A stretch of 64,000 nucleotides of DNA from Acetobacterium woodii DSM 1030 (lineage in GTDB: Bacteria; Bacillota; Clostridia; Eubacteriales; Eubacteriaceae). Below the pieces are notes generated by a model. It was not told the origin of the DNA, did no database searches, and saw only the letters and a program-made list of their open reading frames with translations. Where the stretch lies: contig NC_016894.1 of assembly GCF_000247605.1 (NCBI RefSeq), forward strand, positions 2,717,732 to 2,781,731, in the 5' to 3' direction. Below are positions 1-8,517 of this stretch, one piece after another. Numbering within the stretch: the stretch's first letter is position 1; the number at the start of each line of letters is the position of its first letter. Made by a program: the position numbers and the translations under genes.

Positions 1-2
1 CG

Positions 3-47
3 GCACCAGGCTCAACCTTACGTGCTTTTGAAAGCAACAACAATTAA
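3..47 (+). CDS. Possible 3' end of a gene entering from the left
   Basis: Reading frame 3 is open from the window edge to a TAA at 45-47 and would encode the last 14 residues of a protein (ending FESNNN). A strong hairpin at 61-90 follows at terminator distance, which is what one expects after a plus-strand gene. Too little is present to name a family, and the other two frames also stay open for part of this stretch, so this is tentative. Confidence 0.25.
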   Translation, partial: APGSTLRAFESNNN

Positions 48-60
48 ACAAAAATAAACT

Positions 61-90
61 ATAAAAGCACTCTGAATGGAGTGCTTTTAT
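61..90. terminator. Intrinsic terminator, probably bidirectional
   Basis: Perfect 12-bp arms (61-72 and 79-90, arm sequence ATAAAAGCACTC) enclose a 6-nt loop, with A/T-rich flanks on both strands. It could end the gene entering from the left and also the minus-strand metallo-hydrolase that stops at 181. Confidence 0.7.
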
Positions 91-180
91 GGTTTATGGC
101 CTTTATAATTTTCGTCTTTAAATTGAAACTGAACATCTTAAAAAATACGCTACTCACATAACAGGTAATTTAGCCGTTAC

Positions 181-807
181 CTACCGCATTTTCCCAAATG
201 GAAAAGGTTTTCCATGACCTACATAAACTGTTGTAATGGGGTAAGTTTTTAACCCTTCCCAACTTTTCTTAAGCGCCTCTTCATTTTCATAAATATGAGC
301 GAGACTAGGTTTTAAAAAGTTCATAAACATGTCCCCAGCAAACAAGTTACCATCATCAAGCAAAATTCCAAGCGATCCTCTTGTATGTCCCGGCAGCGCA
401 ATAATCTGAGCCGGCAAACCAAATTGATCCAGTCTTTGACCATGAACCAAATGAATATCGGGCTGAATTCTTAATGATTGATGCAACTCTTTTTCAGATA
501 AATATTTAATAACGGCTCCCATCAGACCCCGACTTTTGATTTCTAAAATCGTACAATCGATCGGGTTCATGGCAATTGGCGTTTGATATTTATTTTTGAA
601 ATACTCCGCTGTCCCGGTATGATCCATATGCCCATGAGTCAAAATTAGCAGCTTAATTTCTGCGGGTATTATGCCTTCATCTGCTAACTTCTTTTCAATC
701 ATGTCGGCATCACCGGGATGACCGGAATCAATCATCACGATTGATGATTCCGTCTTGATGACGTAACAATTGGCATTATTACAGGTCAAAGTTATTATTT
801 TTATCAT
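181..807 (-). CDS. MBL-fold metallo-hydrolase
   Basis: A 208-residue metallo-beta-lactamase fold hydrolase. The zinc motif HGHMDH lies at residues 58-63, followed by a histidine in a PGHTRGS context, an Asp in FAGD, and a terminal GHG, so both metal sites look complete. The length fits the glyoxalase II-like/general MBL group; the substrate cannot be deduced. The start overlaps the end of the upstream TetR gene by 29 bp, so the two are co-transcribed and translationally coupled, and the hydrolase is probably controlled by that repressor. Alternatives within the fold include thioesterase or lactonase; family assignment is firm, function open. Confidence 0.85.
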   Translation of the reverse strand: MIKIITLTCNNANCYVIKTESSIVMIDSGHPGDADMIEKKLADEGIIPAEIKLLILTHGHMDHTGTAEYFKNKYQTPIAMNPIDCTILEIKSRGLMGAVIKYLSEKELHQSLRIQPDIHLVHGQRLDQFGLPAQIIALPGHTRGSLGILLDDGNLFAGDMFMNFLKPSLAHIYENEEALKKSWEGLKTYPITTVYVGHGKPFPFGKMR

Positions 808-1414
808 TTTTCACGGCTCCTTTTAATTGTTTCTGATGGTATTCGCCATGCGTTTGATTATACGCGGCGATAAAATTTTCTTTTACCTGTTTTTTATCAA
901 CATCAAAATAATTGCACCACTGCTCCTGATAACAGGCAAAAAGAACACTCGGCATTATACTGGTAAAAAATTCAGCGATCCATCTGAACTGGCTTTTTTT
1001 ATCATCAGCAAGCTCTGGAGCGCCCGCAATTTCCCCCTGATAAGTCATCAACGGTTCAAGCACCTTAAAAACAGGAACGCTTTTATTCCCCTTTTTTAGG
1101 GATTCTACCAAGATGATGCGCAAAAAATCACTGTTTTTCTCCAGATAATCCAAATAGTTATTTAGTCTTTCTTGACAATCAACGTCACCAACTCTCAGTA
1201 GTTGATCATATTCATCAAAAAATTTAAATACAATTGCATTTAGAAGCGTTTCTTTCGATTTAAAATGATAATAAATGAGTGATTTTGGCACTCCCGTTTG
1301 TAAGGCGATTTGATCCATGCTGGTCCCATCGTAACCTTTTTCTGAAAACAATTGTTTTGCATTTTCTAAAATCACTTCTTTTTTACTTTCTCTTTTAGTT
1401 GTAATTGTTGCCAT
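779..1414 (-). CDS. TetR/AcrR family transcriptional regulator
   Basis: About 211 residues. The N-terminal helix-turn-helix occupies roughly residues 10-55 (TSMDQIALQTGVPKSLIYYH is typical of TetR) and the rest is a helical ligand-binding domain. I chose the ATG at 1414 rather than one 33 bp upstream because AGAGGT precedes it at correct spacing. A consensus promoter lies at 1485-1513 and an imperfect inverted repeat at 1463-1480 sits just downstream of its -10, so autorepression is likely. It overlaps the MBL hydrolase gene and probably controls it. The inducer is unknown. Confidence 0.88.
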   Translation of the reverse strand: MATITTKRESKKEVILENAKQLFSEKGYDGTSMDQIALQTGVPKSLIYYHFKSKETLLNAIVFKFFDEYDQLLRVGDVDCQERLNNYLDYLEKNSDFLRIILVESLKKGNKSVPVFKVLEPLMTYQGEIAGAPELADDKKSQFRWIAEFFTSIMPSVLFACYQEQWCNYFDVDKKQVKENFIAAYNQTHGEYHQKQLKGAVKNDKNNNFDL

Positions 1415-1462
1415 ACGATTACCTCTCATTTCGTATTCAAAGGCCATTGTTATTCATTAATG

Positions 1463-1480
1463 ATACTGACCATTCGGTAT
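1463..1480. promoter_or_regulatory. Candidate TetR operator
   Basis: Imperfect palindrome ATACTGACCATTCGGTAT with six of nine base pairs matched. It lies between the -10 of the TetR promoter and the TetR start codon, the usual place for an autoregulatory operator. Position and symmetry support it; there is no direct evidence of binding. Confidence 0.45.
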
Positions 1481-1484
1481 AAGT

Positions 1485-1513
1485 AGTATATGCCATAACT
1501 TTTACTTTGTCAA
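1485..1513 (-). promoter_or_regulatory. SigA-type promoter of the TetR-MBL operon
   Basis: On the minus strand, TTGACA (1508-1513) is separated by exactly 17 bp from TATACT (1485-1490). This is close to consensus and points at the TetR gene starting at 1414. Confidence 0.75.
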
Positions 1514-1632
1514 TTAATTGTATCTCAGCGCAGGCCGTATAAAAGCAATTTCCATTATTCTTCAAAAAACATCTAATCCTGCCCTTGACTCTCCCCGTGC
1601 CGGAGCATTTATACTTCAAATTGTAATAAAAA

Positions 1633-1803
1633 TAGGTAATTACGAAATAAAAAAACATCGAACAGTGGTTGCTTTGGGTTCAGTTTCCACAAACAATTTC
1701 GTAACGTGTAGGCGAACAGTTCATCGAACTGTCCGCCGTACCGTGTAGAATTTGTTTCGTGCGAAACTGGGCCCAAAGCTCACGGCATTTTCGCAATTGC
1801 CTA
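1633..1803 (+). mobile_element. MITE-like structured element, copy 1
   Basis: A 171-bp element with inverted ends (left TAGGTAATTACGAAA, right TTTCGCAATTGCCTA). It is flanked on both sides by the direct repeat GTAATAAAAA (1623-1632 and 1804-1813), a 10-bp target duplication. Inside, GCTTTGGG pairs with CCCAAAGC, CAGTTTC with GAAACTG, and a central hairpin is built from AACAGTTC and GAACTGT, so most of the element can fold on itself. There is no transposase and no plausible gene. It lies directly upstream of the ABC transporter ATPase gene, whose start is 25 bp beyond the element. Confidence 0.85.
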
Positions 1804-1828
1804 GTAATAAAAATGACTGGAGGAAAAA

Positions 1829-2551
1829 ATGGAAAACTGCATCGAAGTCAAGAACTTAACGAAGTATTATGGCAACCGGGTTGCGGTCAACAACTTAAAT
1901 CTCACTGTTAAAAAAGGTGAAGTATTTGGTTTGTTAGATCCAAATGGAGCCGGGAAATCAACCACCATCGACTGTATTCTTGGTCTTAAATCATTTGAGA
2001 ACGGATCGGTTCGTGTTCTCGGCGTTGATCCCACCAACGACAGAAAGCGACTTTTTGAGCAAGTGGGGGTACAACTACAAGCCTCGAGCTATCAGGGCAA
2101 TATTCGGGTCGGTGAAATCTGTACCGAAATATCTGCTCTTTACCGCTCCCCGGCCGATTATCATGACTTGCTGGCACAATTTAAGCTGAACCAGTACCTC
2201 AAGCACCCAGTGGCAAAACTTTCGGGAGGCGAAAAGCAAAAGCTATCAGTACTGCTGGCACTAATCCCTCAGCCTGAGGTCCTCTTTCTCGATGAACTGA
2301 CAACCGGACTGGATACTGAGGCCAGACGAGAGGTCTGGCAGGTTTTAACCAACTTAAAAAAACAGGGACTAACCCTTTTTCTTACCTCTCATTACATGGA
2401 TGAAGTAGAGGTATTGTGTGACCGGGTTTGCATCATCAACCAGGGACATGAACTAATCACCGATACAGTTCCTGAACTAATTAGAACAAGCCCCTATCAA
2501 CGCTTGGAAGAAGCCTATCTTTGGGTCATGAAGGAGGAAATCACGTTATGA
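1829..2551 (+). CDS. ABC transporter ATP-binding protein (altered Walker A)
   Basis: A 240-residue ABC-2 type ATPase. The signature LSGGEKQ is at 131-137, Walker B VLFLDE at 151-156 and the H-loop His at 188. Walker A reads DPNGAGKS at 37-44: the first glycine of GxxGxGKS is Asp, and the residue after the Walker B Glu is Leu where Pro is usual (DELTTGLD). These may lower ATPase activity or just reflect drift. GGAGG precedes the ATG. The stop overlaps the start of the permease gene by 4 bp (ATGA), so the two form one transporter, and a MerR regulator follows. Such trios usually export drugs or peptides. Confidence 0.88.
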   Translation: MENCIEVKNLTKYYGNRVAVNNLNLTVKKGEVFGLLDPNGAGKSTTIDCILGLKSFENGSVRVLGVDPTNDRKRLFEQVGVQLQASSYQGNIRVGEICTEISALYRSPADYHDLLAQFKLNQYLKHPVAKLSGGEKQKLSVLLALIPQPEVLFLDELTTGLDTEARREVWQVLTNLKKQGLTLFLTSHYMDEVEVLCDRVCIINQGHELITDTVPELIRTSPYQRLEEAYLWVMKEEITL

Positions 2552-3288
2552 AAAAATTTTTAACCTTACTAAAAATTGAAGGTATTTTGTCCTTACGCTG
2601 TATTGATAGCATCTTTTTCGGAGTCTTTATGCCAGTCGGAATTATGATCTTAATCGCCCTGATTGCCGGGCAAAACCCTGCTTCCACCGATGCTGGTTAT
2701 TCCATGATTCAAAGCTCTTTTGGGGCTCTGGTCACAGTCGGAATCTGTGCTACGGCTTTTATGGGTATTCCCTTGACCATCGCCGATTATCGAGATAAAA
2801 AAATTCTCAAACATTTTTTTGTAACCCCGGTGAGTCCCACTATGTTATTATGGGTCCATGCGGTCATCAATATGCTATTGTCAATCATTTCGGCACTACT
2901 GATTTATATGGTCGCAACCCTTTTTTTCGGTTATGAAATAATCGGGTCGACGCTCTTATTTATAGGATCTTTTCTGCTGGTCATGGTTTCCATGTATAGC
3001 CTCGGACTACTCATCGCCAGCTTATGTCGAACCGTTAAAACTGCTAACGTCGTCTGTAGTATTGTTTATTTTCCGATGTTATTTTTATCTGGTGCTACCA
3101 TTCCCTTTGAACTCTTTCCCAAACCACTTCAAACAGTGGCCAGTTTTCTCCCCCTTACTCAAGGGATTAAACTTTTGAAATCAATAAGCCTGGGACTAGA
3201 AACAAATCTGCTGCTGCCGTTAATTATTTTGTTTGGATCACTGACAATCGGTGTTATTTTGTCAATGCGATTTTTCCGCTGGGAATAA
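2548..3288 (+). CDS. ABC-2 type transporter permease
   Basis: A 246-residue integral membrane protein with about six hydrophobic segments, typical of ABC-2 permeases. The start at 2548 overlaps the ATPase stop (ATGA) and has AAGGAGG upstream; a longer reading from 2521 would lie wholly inside the ATPase gene and is not preferred. It forms the membrane half of an exporter with the ATPase encoded just upstream. The substrate is unknown; neighbouring MerR regulation suggests a lipophilic or drug-like compound. Confidence 0.88.
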   Translation: MKKFLTLLKIEGILSLRCIDSIFFGVFMPVGIMILIALIAGQNPASTDAGYSMIQSSFGALVTVGICATAFMGIPLTIADYRDKKILKHFFVTPVSPTMLLWVHAVINMLLSIISALLIYMVATLFFGYEIIGSTLLFIGSFLLVMVSMYSLGLLIASLCRTVKTANVVCSIVYFPMLFLSGATIPFELFPKPLQTVASFLPLTQGIKLLKSISLGLETNLLLPLIILFGSLTIGVILSMRFFRWE

Positions 3289-3302
3289 GAAAGGAATCTA
3301 TT

Positions 3303-4151
3303 ATGAACGAAACCGATCAATGCGAACGTCAAGAAAATACCAGTTATTATAAAATTGGACTATTTTCAAAAATGAATCGAGTCACGATTAAAACCCTCCG
3401 TCACTATGATGAAATCGGTCTTCTGCCGCCGGCTTTTATTGAAAAATTTACCGGATACCGCTATTATACTTCTGCTCAGCTGCCTATCCTCCACCAAATT
3501 CTGGCTCTCCGGGAAATGGGCTTCAGCTTGGATGAAATCAAGCAGGTTCAGGGCGGCGTTCCGGAAAAAGAATTACTCCAGAAAAAAAGATTGGAGATCA
3601 TTAAAAAGATAGCCACTGAAACCCTGCGTCTCTCTCAGGTGGAATCTTATCTGCTTAAAAATGATGAAGAAGCTGGCGGATACCATGTCATTCTGAAGGA
3701 ACTGCCTCAAGTTATTGTGGCATCGATGCGCACCATGATTCCCGGATATGACGCACTTTTTGATATTATTCCCCCCATGGGGGCCGAAATGGAACGACTC
3801 GGTTGTAGCTGCGCCGTTCCTGAATATTGCTTTAATATTTATCATGATGGCGAATACCGCGAAACAGATGTCGATGTCGAAATCTGTGAAGCGGTCACTG
3901 AAATAAAAGCGGATTCGGAGATGGTGACGTTCAAAGTCATCGAACGCGTGGAAAATGCCGCCTGTGTACTTCATAAAGGCCCTTATGAGAGTTTCCCCAA
4001 AGCCTATAACGCGGTTCTAAAATGGGTTGAAGATAATGGTTATGAAATTATCGACAACCCTCGGGAATCTTACATTGATGGGATCTGGAATAAAGATTCC
4101 ACCGCAGACTGGTTAACGGAGATTCAGTTTCCAATTAAGAAACGCAACTGA
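3303..4151 (+). CDS. MerR family regulator with GyrI-like effector domain
   Basis: 282 residues. A winged helix MerR DNA-binding domain covers about residues 15-85 (TIKTLRHYDEIGLLPP is diagnostic). A short coiled-coil linker follows, then a GyrI/SOUL-like small-molecule binding domain from about 120 to the end. This is the BmrR/TipA-like layout that senses lipophilic or cationic compounds and activates exporters. It lies 14 bp after the ABC permease gene and is probably co-transcribed with the transporter, which it may control. The first 16 residues are a non-conserved extension. Confidence 0.88.
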   Translation: MNETDQCERQENTSYYKIGLFSKMNRVTIKTLRHYDEIGLLPPAFIEKFTGYRYYTSAQLPILHQILALREMGFSLDEIKQVQGGVPEKELLQKKRLEIIKKIATETLRLSQVESYLLKNDEEAGGYHVILKELPQVIVASMRTMIPGYDALFDIIPPMGAEMERLGCSCAVPEYCFNIYHDGEYRETDVDVEICEAVTEIKADSEMVTFKVIERVENAACVLHKGPYESFPKAYNAVLKWVEDNGYEIIDNPRESYIDGIWNKDSTADWLTEIQFPIKKRN

Positions 4152-4228
4152 GCTTTTCTCCAGTGTTTATTAAAGAAAGCATGATAAAATAGGGTCTTAA
4201 TCTTGTCTCAACCGATTGGAGCTGCGAA

Positions 4229-5056
4229 ATGAAAAAAGACCTGATCCTAATCAAACAATTGATAATTCTTGAAAAACACGAGCAGAAGTTTTTAAACCAG
4301 GACGATCATCCTTTTCTAAAATCTAATATTACCCCGATGGTCAATAAAATCCAAACCAAAATACCAGAAAAATTACAAGCAACACTTGATAAGGCTTTCT
4401 ATCTGGGCTTTCATTTGGTCTTTGAAAAAGGCAATCCCATTATTGAAAAAACCTATCATAAAGAAACGATCGAAATGGAATATGATTTAAATAATTATGC
4501 GATTGAAAAACACCTGAATAAAAAACATCTAAAAAAGTTAGACCGCTCATCTAAACATTCTAAAACCATCAACGAATCCATTGCCGCGATTGAAGGTGGT
4601 GTTCTGGGTTTATTAGGGATTGGACTCCCCGATATTCCGTTGTTTCTCGGTGTCATCATCAAAACCATCAATGAGATTGCTTTGTCCTATGGCTATTCTT
4701 ATACTTCTGATGAAGAAAAAGCATACATGCTTTTTCTCATCTGCGCCGTGATGACCAAAAATGACCAACGAAAAGCTTATGATCAAATAATCGAAGATTT
4801 AGGCCAGACTATTGATACCCAAACCCAACCTGACATTGATTTGGATCGCATTATGAAGGAAACTTCTGATCTTTTATCCAATACGCTGCTGACCGCCAAA
4901 TTTATCCAGGGACTGCCCCTCGTCGGTGTCATCGGCGGGGTCGTTAATCCTCTTATGATTAATAAAATTGGCAAATATGCTCGAATTAAATATAAAAAGC
5001 GCTATTTGCTCGCGAAACTAAATATGGATGTGAGCGATCCCATTGATCATTTCTGA
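4229..5056 (+). CDS. EcsC family protein
   Basis: 275 residues with the glycine-rich hydrophobic core characteristic of EcsC-family proteins (GGVLGLLGIGLPDIPLFLG near residues 127-145 and a second apolar stretch near 235-250). The family is named after the third gene of the Bacillus ecs locus; its biochemical role is not established, though membrane association is expected. A GGAG ribosome site precedes the ATG. It stands alone, 77 bp after the MerR gene and before a bidirectional terminator. Confidence 0.75.
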   Translation: MKKDLILIKQLIILEKHEQKFLNQDDHPFLKSNITPMVNKIQTKIPEKLQATLDKAFYLGFHLVFEKGNPIIEKTYHKETIEMEYDLNNYAIEKHLNKKHLKKLDRSSKHSKTINESIAAIEGGVLGLLGIGLPDIPLFLGVIIKTINEIALSYGYSYTSDEEKAYMLFLICAVMTKNDQRKAYDQIIEDLGQTIDTQTQPDIDLDRIMKETSDLLSNTLLTAKFIQGLPLVGVIGGVVNPLMINKIGKYARIKYKKRYLLAKLNMDVSDPIDHF

Positions 5057-5133
5057 TTATTTAATAAAATGTGCACCCTAACTAAAAACAAGCATCCCTG
5101 CCCATAAAAAGATATCTTAATATAAGCAAACGC

Positions 5134-5188
5134 AAAAAGAGCGATCTCGGCATTTACCCCTTGGGTTAAAGCCAGAATCGCTCTTTTT
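5134..5188. terminator. Bidirectional terminator between convergent genes
   Basis: A long hairpin with outer arms AAAAAGAGCGAT (5134-5145) and ATCGCTCTTTTT (5177-5188). A short inner stem pairs TTTACCC with GGGTTAAA. The A/T tracts at both feet allow termination of the EcsC gene (plus) and the methyltransferase operon (minus). Confidence 0.8.
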
Positions 5189-5235
5189 ATATCATGATTA
5201 TTTAAATGTCGATCTTTGAGTTATTTGATTAATCG

Positions 5236-6213
5236 TTAAAACATTTCCTTACTTAATCGGTCAATTACCTTGCTTGTTTCTTCGTAAACACCTGGGAATG
5301 AACTAAAATTCAAACCTTGCGTTAAGTTCGGAATGAAATATAATTTGCCGCCTTCTTGACAAGCTTTTTCAGTATATTCGGCAACAATTTCTGGTGTCCA
5401 ATTAGGGAAATCAACTACCCCACTATCAATACCACCCATAAACGTGATTTGCTTACCATATTTTTCGATAAGTTCTGGTATATTGTTAGTTGTCATTACG
5501 CCCTGCCAAATATCAATTCCCATTTCGATCATGAATGGAACAAGGTTAACGCCATAGGAGTCACTATGATGAACAATTAATTCGACGCCATTTTCTTTGT
5601 AGAAACCGTAAATTTTTTTATAGGCCGGTAAAAAGAATTCTTCAAACATTTCTGGAGAAACAAATGATGAACGTTGGCTACCCCAGTCATCATGATGAAA
5701 AATACAATCTGGATGAATACGGTTGATCAATTCTTTGGCATAAGCCAGTTCATATTCAACCAGATAATCAATCAGATCATGCATATCTTCAGGTTCTTCA
5801 TAAAGTGCCATCAGAGCATCTTCCATACTCATCAAATGATGTGTCATTTCAAAAATCCCCGGTGCCACAAACGCCGTTACGTATTCTTCGTTACGATCAA
5901 CTGAATTGGCATGAGCAATTGCGGCCGCCCAGGCTTCATCCGAAGTTGCAACAGCTGGTGCTTTAACCTGATTCTTCCAGTCAGTAATGTCTTTTAATAC
6001 CTTATGTTCATCATCATGAACCGGGAATCCTCCTAATTGATCAGCCGGCCAGCTAAAAGTAATTCCCCAGCCATTTTTAATTGTCTGTCCCGGTCCAACC
6101 ATTTCACCAAGTGGCGCTTCCATAATCAGATTCATAAATTCATATTGATTCACAAACCGATCTGGATTTCCGCCTTTCATGGTTTCGATTAAATTCTGTC
6201 TTTTTGTTAACAT
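5236..6213 (-). CDS. UroD-family methyltransferase (corrinoid-dependent methyltransferase I type)
   Basis: 325 residues with the uroporphyrinogen decarboxylase fold used by MtaA/MtbA and acetogen O-demethylase methyltransferases. Residues that could hold zinc occur in VHHSD and FHHDD stretches in the second half, but the HxC metal motif of the MtaA group is absent, so it is not a standard MtaA. It is the last gene of a three-gene set with a corrinoid protein and a pterin-binding methyltransferase. This arrangement moves a methyl group from a methylated substrate to corrinoid and then to tetrahydrofolate in acetogens. The methyl donor is unknown; an O-methyl or N-methyl compound is plausible. 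Confidence 0.8.
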   Translation of the reverse strand: MLTKRQNLIETMKGGNPDRFVNQYEFMNLIMEAPLGEMVGPGQTIKNGWGITFSWPADQLGGFPVHDDEHKVLKDITDWKNQVKAPAVATSDEAWAAAIAHANSVDRNEEYVTAFVAPGIFEMTHHLMSMEDALMALYEEPEDMHDLIDYLVEYELAYAKELINRIHPDCIFHHDDWGSQRSSFVSPEMFEEFFLPAYKKIYGFYKENGVELIVHHSDSYGVNLVPFMIEMGIDIWQGVMTTNNIPELIEKYGKQITFMGGIDSGVVDFPNWTPEIVAEYTEKACQEGGKLYFIPNLTQGLNFSSFPGVYEETSKVIDRLSKEMF

Positions 6214-6249
6214 TTACGGTCTCCTTTGAATTTAAAACATTTATAATTT

Positions 6250-6876
6250 TTATGCAACAAGTTCTTTAGCTTTAACTGCGGCACTACCAGCGTCGGGAGC
6301 AAATCCATCAGCCCCAATTTCAGCTGCGTATTCTGGTGTAACCGGTGCGCCACCAACGATCACTTTAACATCTAAACCACTGGCTTTAATCGTTTGTACG
6401 GCTTCTTTAAGAGCAGGCATTGTTGTCGTCAACAGACCTGAGCAGGCAATTAAGGTAACGTTTTCGTTTTCTTTTGCAGCTTCAACAAATCGTTCGGCAG
6501 GAACATCTACCCCAAGATCAACCATCGTAAAGCCAGCGCTTTCGATCATCATCGAAACCAGATTTTTACCGATATCATGTAAATCGCCAGCGACAGTTCC
6601 GATAATACAGGTTCCTAAAGATGCTGAAGTATCACCAGCTAAAAGTGGTCGTAAAACATCAACGCCTTTAGCCATTGCTTTGGCTGCAATTAACATTTCA
6701 GGAACAAAAATTTCTCCTGAAGAAAATTTTTCACCAACAACACTCATTGAATCAACCATTGCTTGAAGGATATCAGCTGCTGAACTACCTTCGTCTAAGG
6801 CTTCCTGTACTAATCCCGGAATCAGTTTAGTTTTACCAATTTCTACTTTTGCTTTTACTTCTTCAATTTTTGACAT
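6250..6876 (-). CDS. Corrinoid protein (B12-binding methyl carrier)
   Basis: 208 residues from the ATG at 6876, chosen because TTGGAG lies just upstream; an ATG 18 bp earlier lacks a ribosome site. An N-terminal four-helix cap (about 1-85) is followed by a Rossmann-like B12-binding domain. The cobalt-ligand His is in DLHDIGK (His100), with GGAPVT near the end gripping the cofactor tail. This is the MtaC/MtvC/MtgC family. It shuttles the methyl group between the UroD-type enzyme downstream and the pterin methyltransferase upstream in the operon. A second gene of the same family is cut by the right edge of the window. Confidence 0.92.
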   Translation of the reverse strand: MSKIEEVKAKVEIGKTKLIPGLVQEALDEGSSAADILQAMVDSMSVVGEKFSSGEIFVPEMLIAAKAMAKGVDVLRPLLAGDTSASLGTCIIGTVAGDLHDIGKNLVSMMIESAGFTMVDLGVDVPAERFVEAAKENENVTLIACSGLLTTTMPALKEAVQTIKASGLDVKVIVGGAPVTPEYAAEIGADGFAPDAGSAAVKAKELVA

Positions 6877-7043
6877 GTCTTTTCTCCAATTCAATTTATT
6901 AAATTTTATGATTTAACAATCTGTTAGACTGTTAAAAAGGCTTATTAATTGAGCAAATTGCCATCATCAATCGGGTTTGTGTGTCCCCGTTGAAAATATT
7001 TTGCTTATTGATATTTTTGTTTTTCCTGATATAGTATCTGGCA

Positions 7044-7847
7044 CTATTTTTTTTGACCAAAAATCCCTTCGCGATAGGCACCGATATATTCCATACAGTA
7101 GTCATCTTCTCCAAGCAACGCTTCAGTTGCAAAGATGATGCCCATTAAATCGCCATTTGTCGGGTCAAGAATGGCGCTGTCCAAACCAGCATTCATAGCC
7201 AGAACGGTAAAGCCCATGTTAACCATTTTACGCGCTGGCAAGTTGAACGAAATATTGCTGACTGCGCCGGTCACATGAATGGTTGGGTATTGTTCTTTGA
7301 TGCTTTTAATAACTTCGACTACCATCGCAATACCATCTTCCGAGGTACAAAGCATTTCAACCAGGGGATCAATGTGCATACGAGAAGGATCAATGCCGTA
7401 TTCATTCACTTTTGCCATTAGATCGGCAAATACATCAAGACGGTCTTTAGCTGTTTTAGGAATACCTTTGTCGCTGTTAAGCAGTGCCACACATTCCCAT
7501 TTTGTATCGGCAATCACTTTAAATGCCGCATCAACCTTATCACCTTCCAGTGAGACCGAATTAAATAAACCTGGTTTGTTACAATATTTCATTGCTTCAA
7601 TACAGGTGTACACATTAGGGCTATCCACCGCAATCGGAGTATCAGTAACTTCCTGAACCAGATCGATTAACCATTTCATCGTTTCCAGTTCGATGTCATC
7701 ATCAACTGAGGCACAGACATCAATATAATCGACACCAGCTTCCGTTTGAATCTTGGCCAGATTTTTGATGAATTCCGCATCTTTAGCTGCAATTGCTTTT
7801 GCCGTTGAGGGAATCGCGCCGTTAATTTTTTCGCCAATAATAATCAT
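7044..7847 (-). CDS. Pterin-dependent (methyl-tetrahydrofolate) corrinoid methyltransferase
   Basis: 267 residues with the dihydropteroate synthase-like TIM barrel of AcsE/MtvA/MtgA proteins (IIIGEKINGAIPSTAKAI at the N-terminus, DVCASVDD, AVDSPN, and the ending segment of small motifs binding the pterin). It transfers the methyl group from the methylated corrinoid protein to tetrahydrofolate, feeding the Wood-Ljungdahl methyl branch, or works in reverse. It is the first gene of the three-gene operon, with a good ribosome site ahead of 7847. The 167-bp gap to the corrinoid gene contains a small hairpin (6913-6935) without a T-run, perhaps an mRNA processing site. Confidence 0.88.
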   Translation of the reverse strand: MIIIGEKINGAIPSTAKAIAAKDAEFIKNLAKIQTEAGVDYIDVCASVDDDIELETMKWLIDLVQEVTDTPIAVDSPNVYTCIEAMKYCNKPGLFNSVSLEGDKVDAAFKVIADTKWECVALLNSDKGIPKTAKDRLDVFADLMAKVNEYGIDPSRMHIDPLVEMLCTSEDGIAMVVEVIKSIKEQYPTIHVTGAVSNISFNLPARKMVNMGFTVLAMNAGLDSAILDPTNGDLMGIIFATEALLGEDDYCMEYIGAYREGIFGQKK

Positions 7848-8459
7848 TTTTTACCTCCAGGTAAATTTTATTTAATCAGTTGTAAACTGACTTTGCACTA
7901 CTCATATGTTTTTTACGAAATCACTACTTTTTTTATAATTTCATAGCAAAATAGAATTGCGTTAGTATGATTAAAAATAATCATTTTATCTTCTTGCTAA
8001 AACGTTTCCATCATTTGCAAAGATAATAACTTAATAAATTTATTGATATCACATTAAACAAATAAACGATTTTAATAAAATAAATATTCTATCTATTCAT
8101 TTTTATTTGATAATATTACACTAAAAATACTGTTATTCATATTAAAAGTATATTACGACAAAACATCTTTCAAATTTTGTCACACATTTTCGTTGCCCTA
8201 TCTAAAGATATCTTGTACGGGTATAGTATAGCATTATTGCAAAGGAGCGTCAATTACTTTTTTAAATGTATTTAACATTTTACGATATCGTAAAATGTTA
8301 GTATATATTCAATACTTTGCTATATTTATTTATTTATTACACGTAGTTAATATACCATTCGCCCTTTTTCTGCTACTGATTGATCATTTTTTGACTTTAT
8401 TTTCAATTTAAGTGATCCCTATTTTAACCAACGGTCTGAGAAATGTTACTCAATCAAAA
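7848..8459. other. Promoter region of the methyl-transfer operon
   Basis: About 610 bp without a credible gene, very A/T-rich, between the start of the pterin methyltransferase gene and the terminator of the aldolase operon. It holds a perfect 28-bp palindrome (8273-8300, listed separately) and a small hairpin at 7967-7984. I looked for cobalamin riboswitch motifs and saw none. A promoter for the minus-strand operon must be here, but no single pair of boxes stands out. Confidence 0.5.
8273..8300. promoter_or_regulatory. Perfect 28-bp palindrome, candidate operator
   Basis: The half-site TAACATTTTACGAT is followed by its exact reverse complement, centred on GATATC. There is no T-run and no adjacent gene end, so it is not a terminator. 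It lies about 430 bp upstream of the corrinoid methyl-transfer operon. Perfect dyads of this length are typical of sites for dimeric repressors or activators. No regulator gene is adjacent, and the same sequence was not noticed elsewhere in the window. Confidence 0.5.
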
Positions 8460-8511
8460 AAAGAGAACTCCATCAAATTATTGTTAACAATAATTTGATG
8501 GAGTTCTCTTT
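8460..8511 (-). terminator. Strong terminator of the transketolase-aldolase operon
   Basis: A perfect 26-bp inverted repeat centred on GTTAAC at 8483-8488, followed on the minus strand by a run of T. It starts just past the stop codon of the aldolase-PHP gene. Confidence 0.85.
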
Positions 8512-8517
8512 AAAACA

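Noticed and set aside
160-184. Short inverted repeat AGGTAA/TTACCT near the end of the MBL gene, resembling the ends of the MITE-like element
   Set aside because: Only the outermost bases match, there is no internal part and no flanking duplication, and it overlaps the stop codon. Chance or a weak terminator stem is simpler.
1518-1748. Open frame inside and next to repeat copy 1
   Set aside because: No ribosome site, composition reflects the repeat (RRTVHRTVRRTV), and the frame is not kept in the other copies.
7848-8459. Cobalamin riboswitch upstream of the corrinoid operon
   Set aside because: No B12-box or other recognisable conserved core was found in this A/T-rich stretch.
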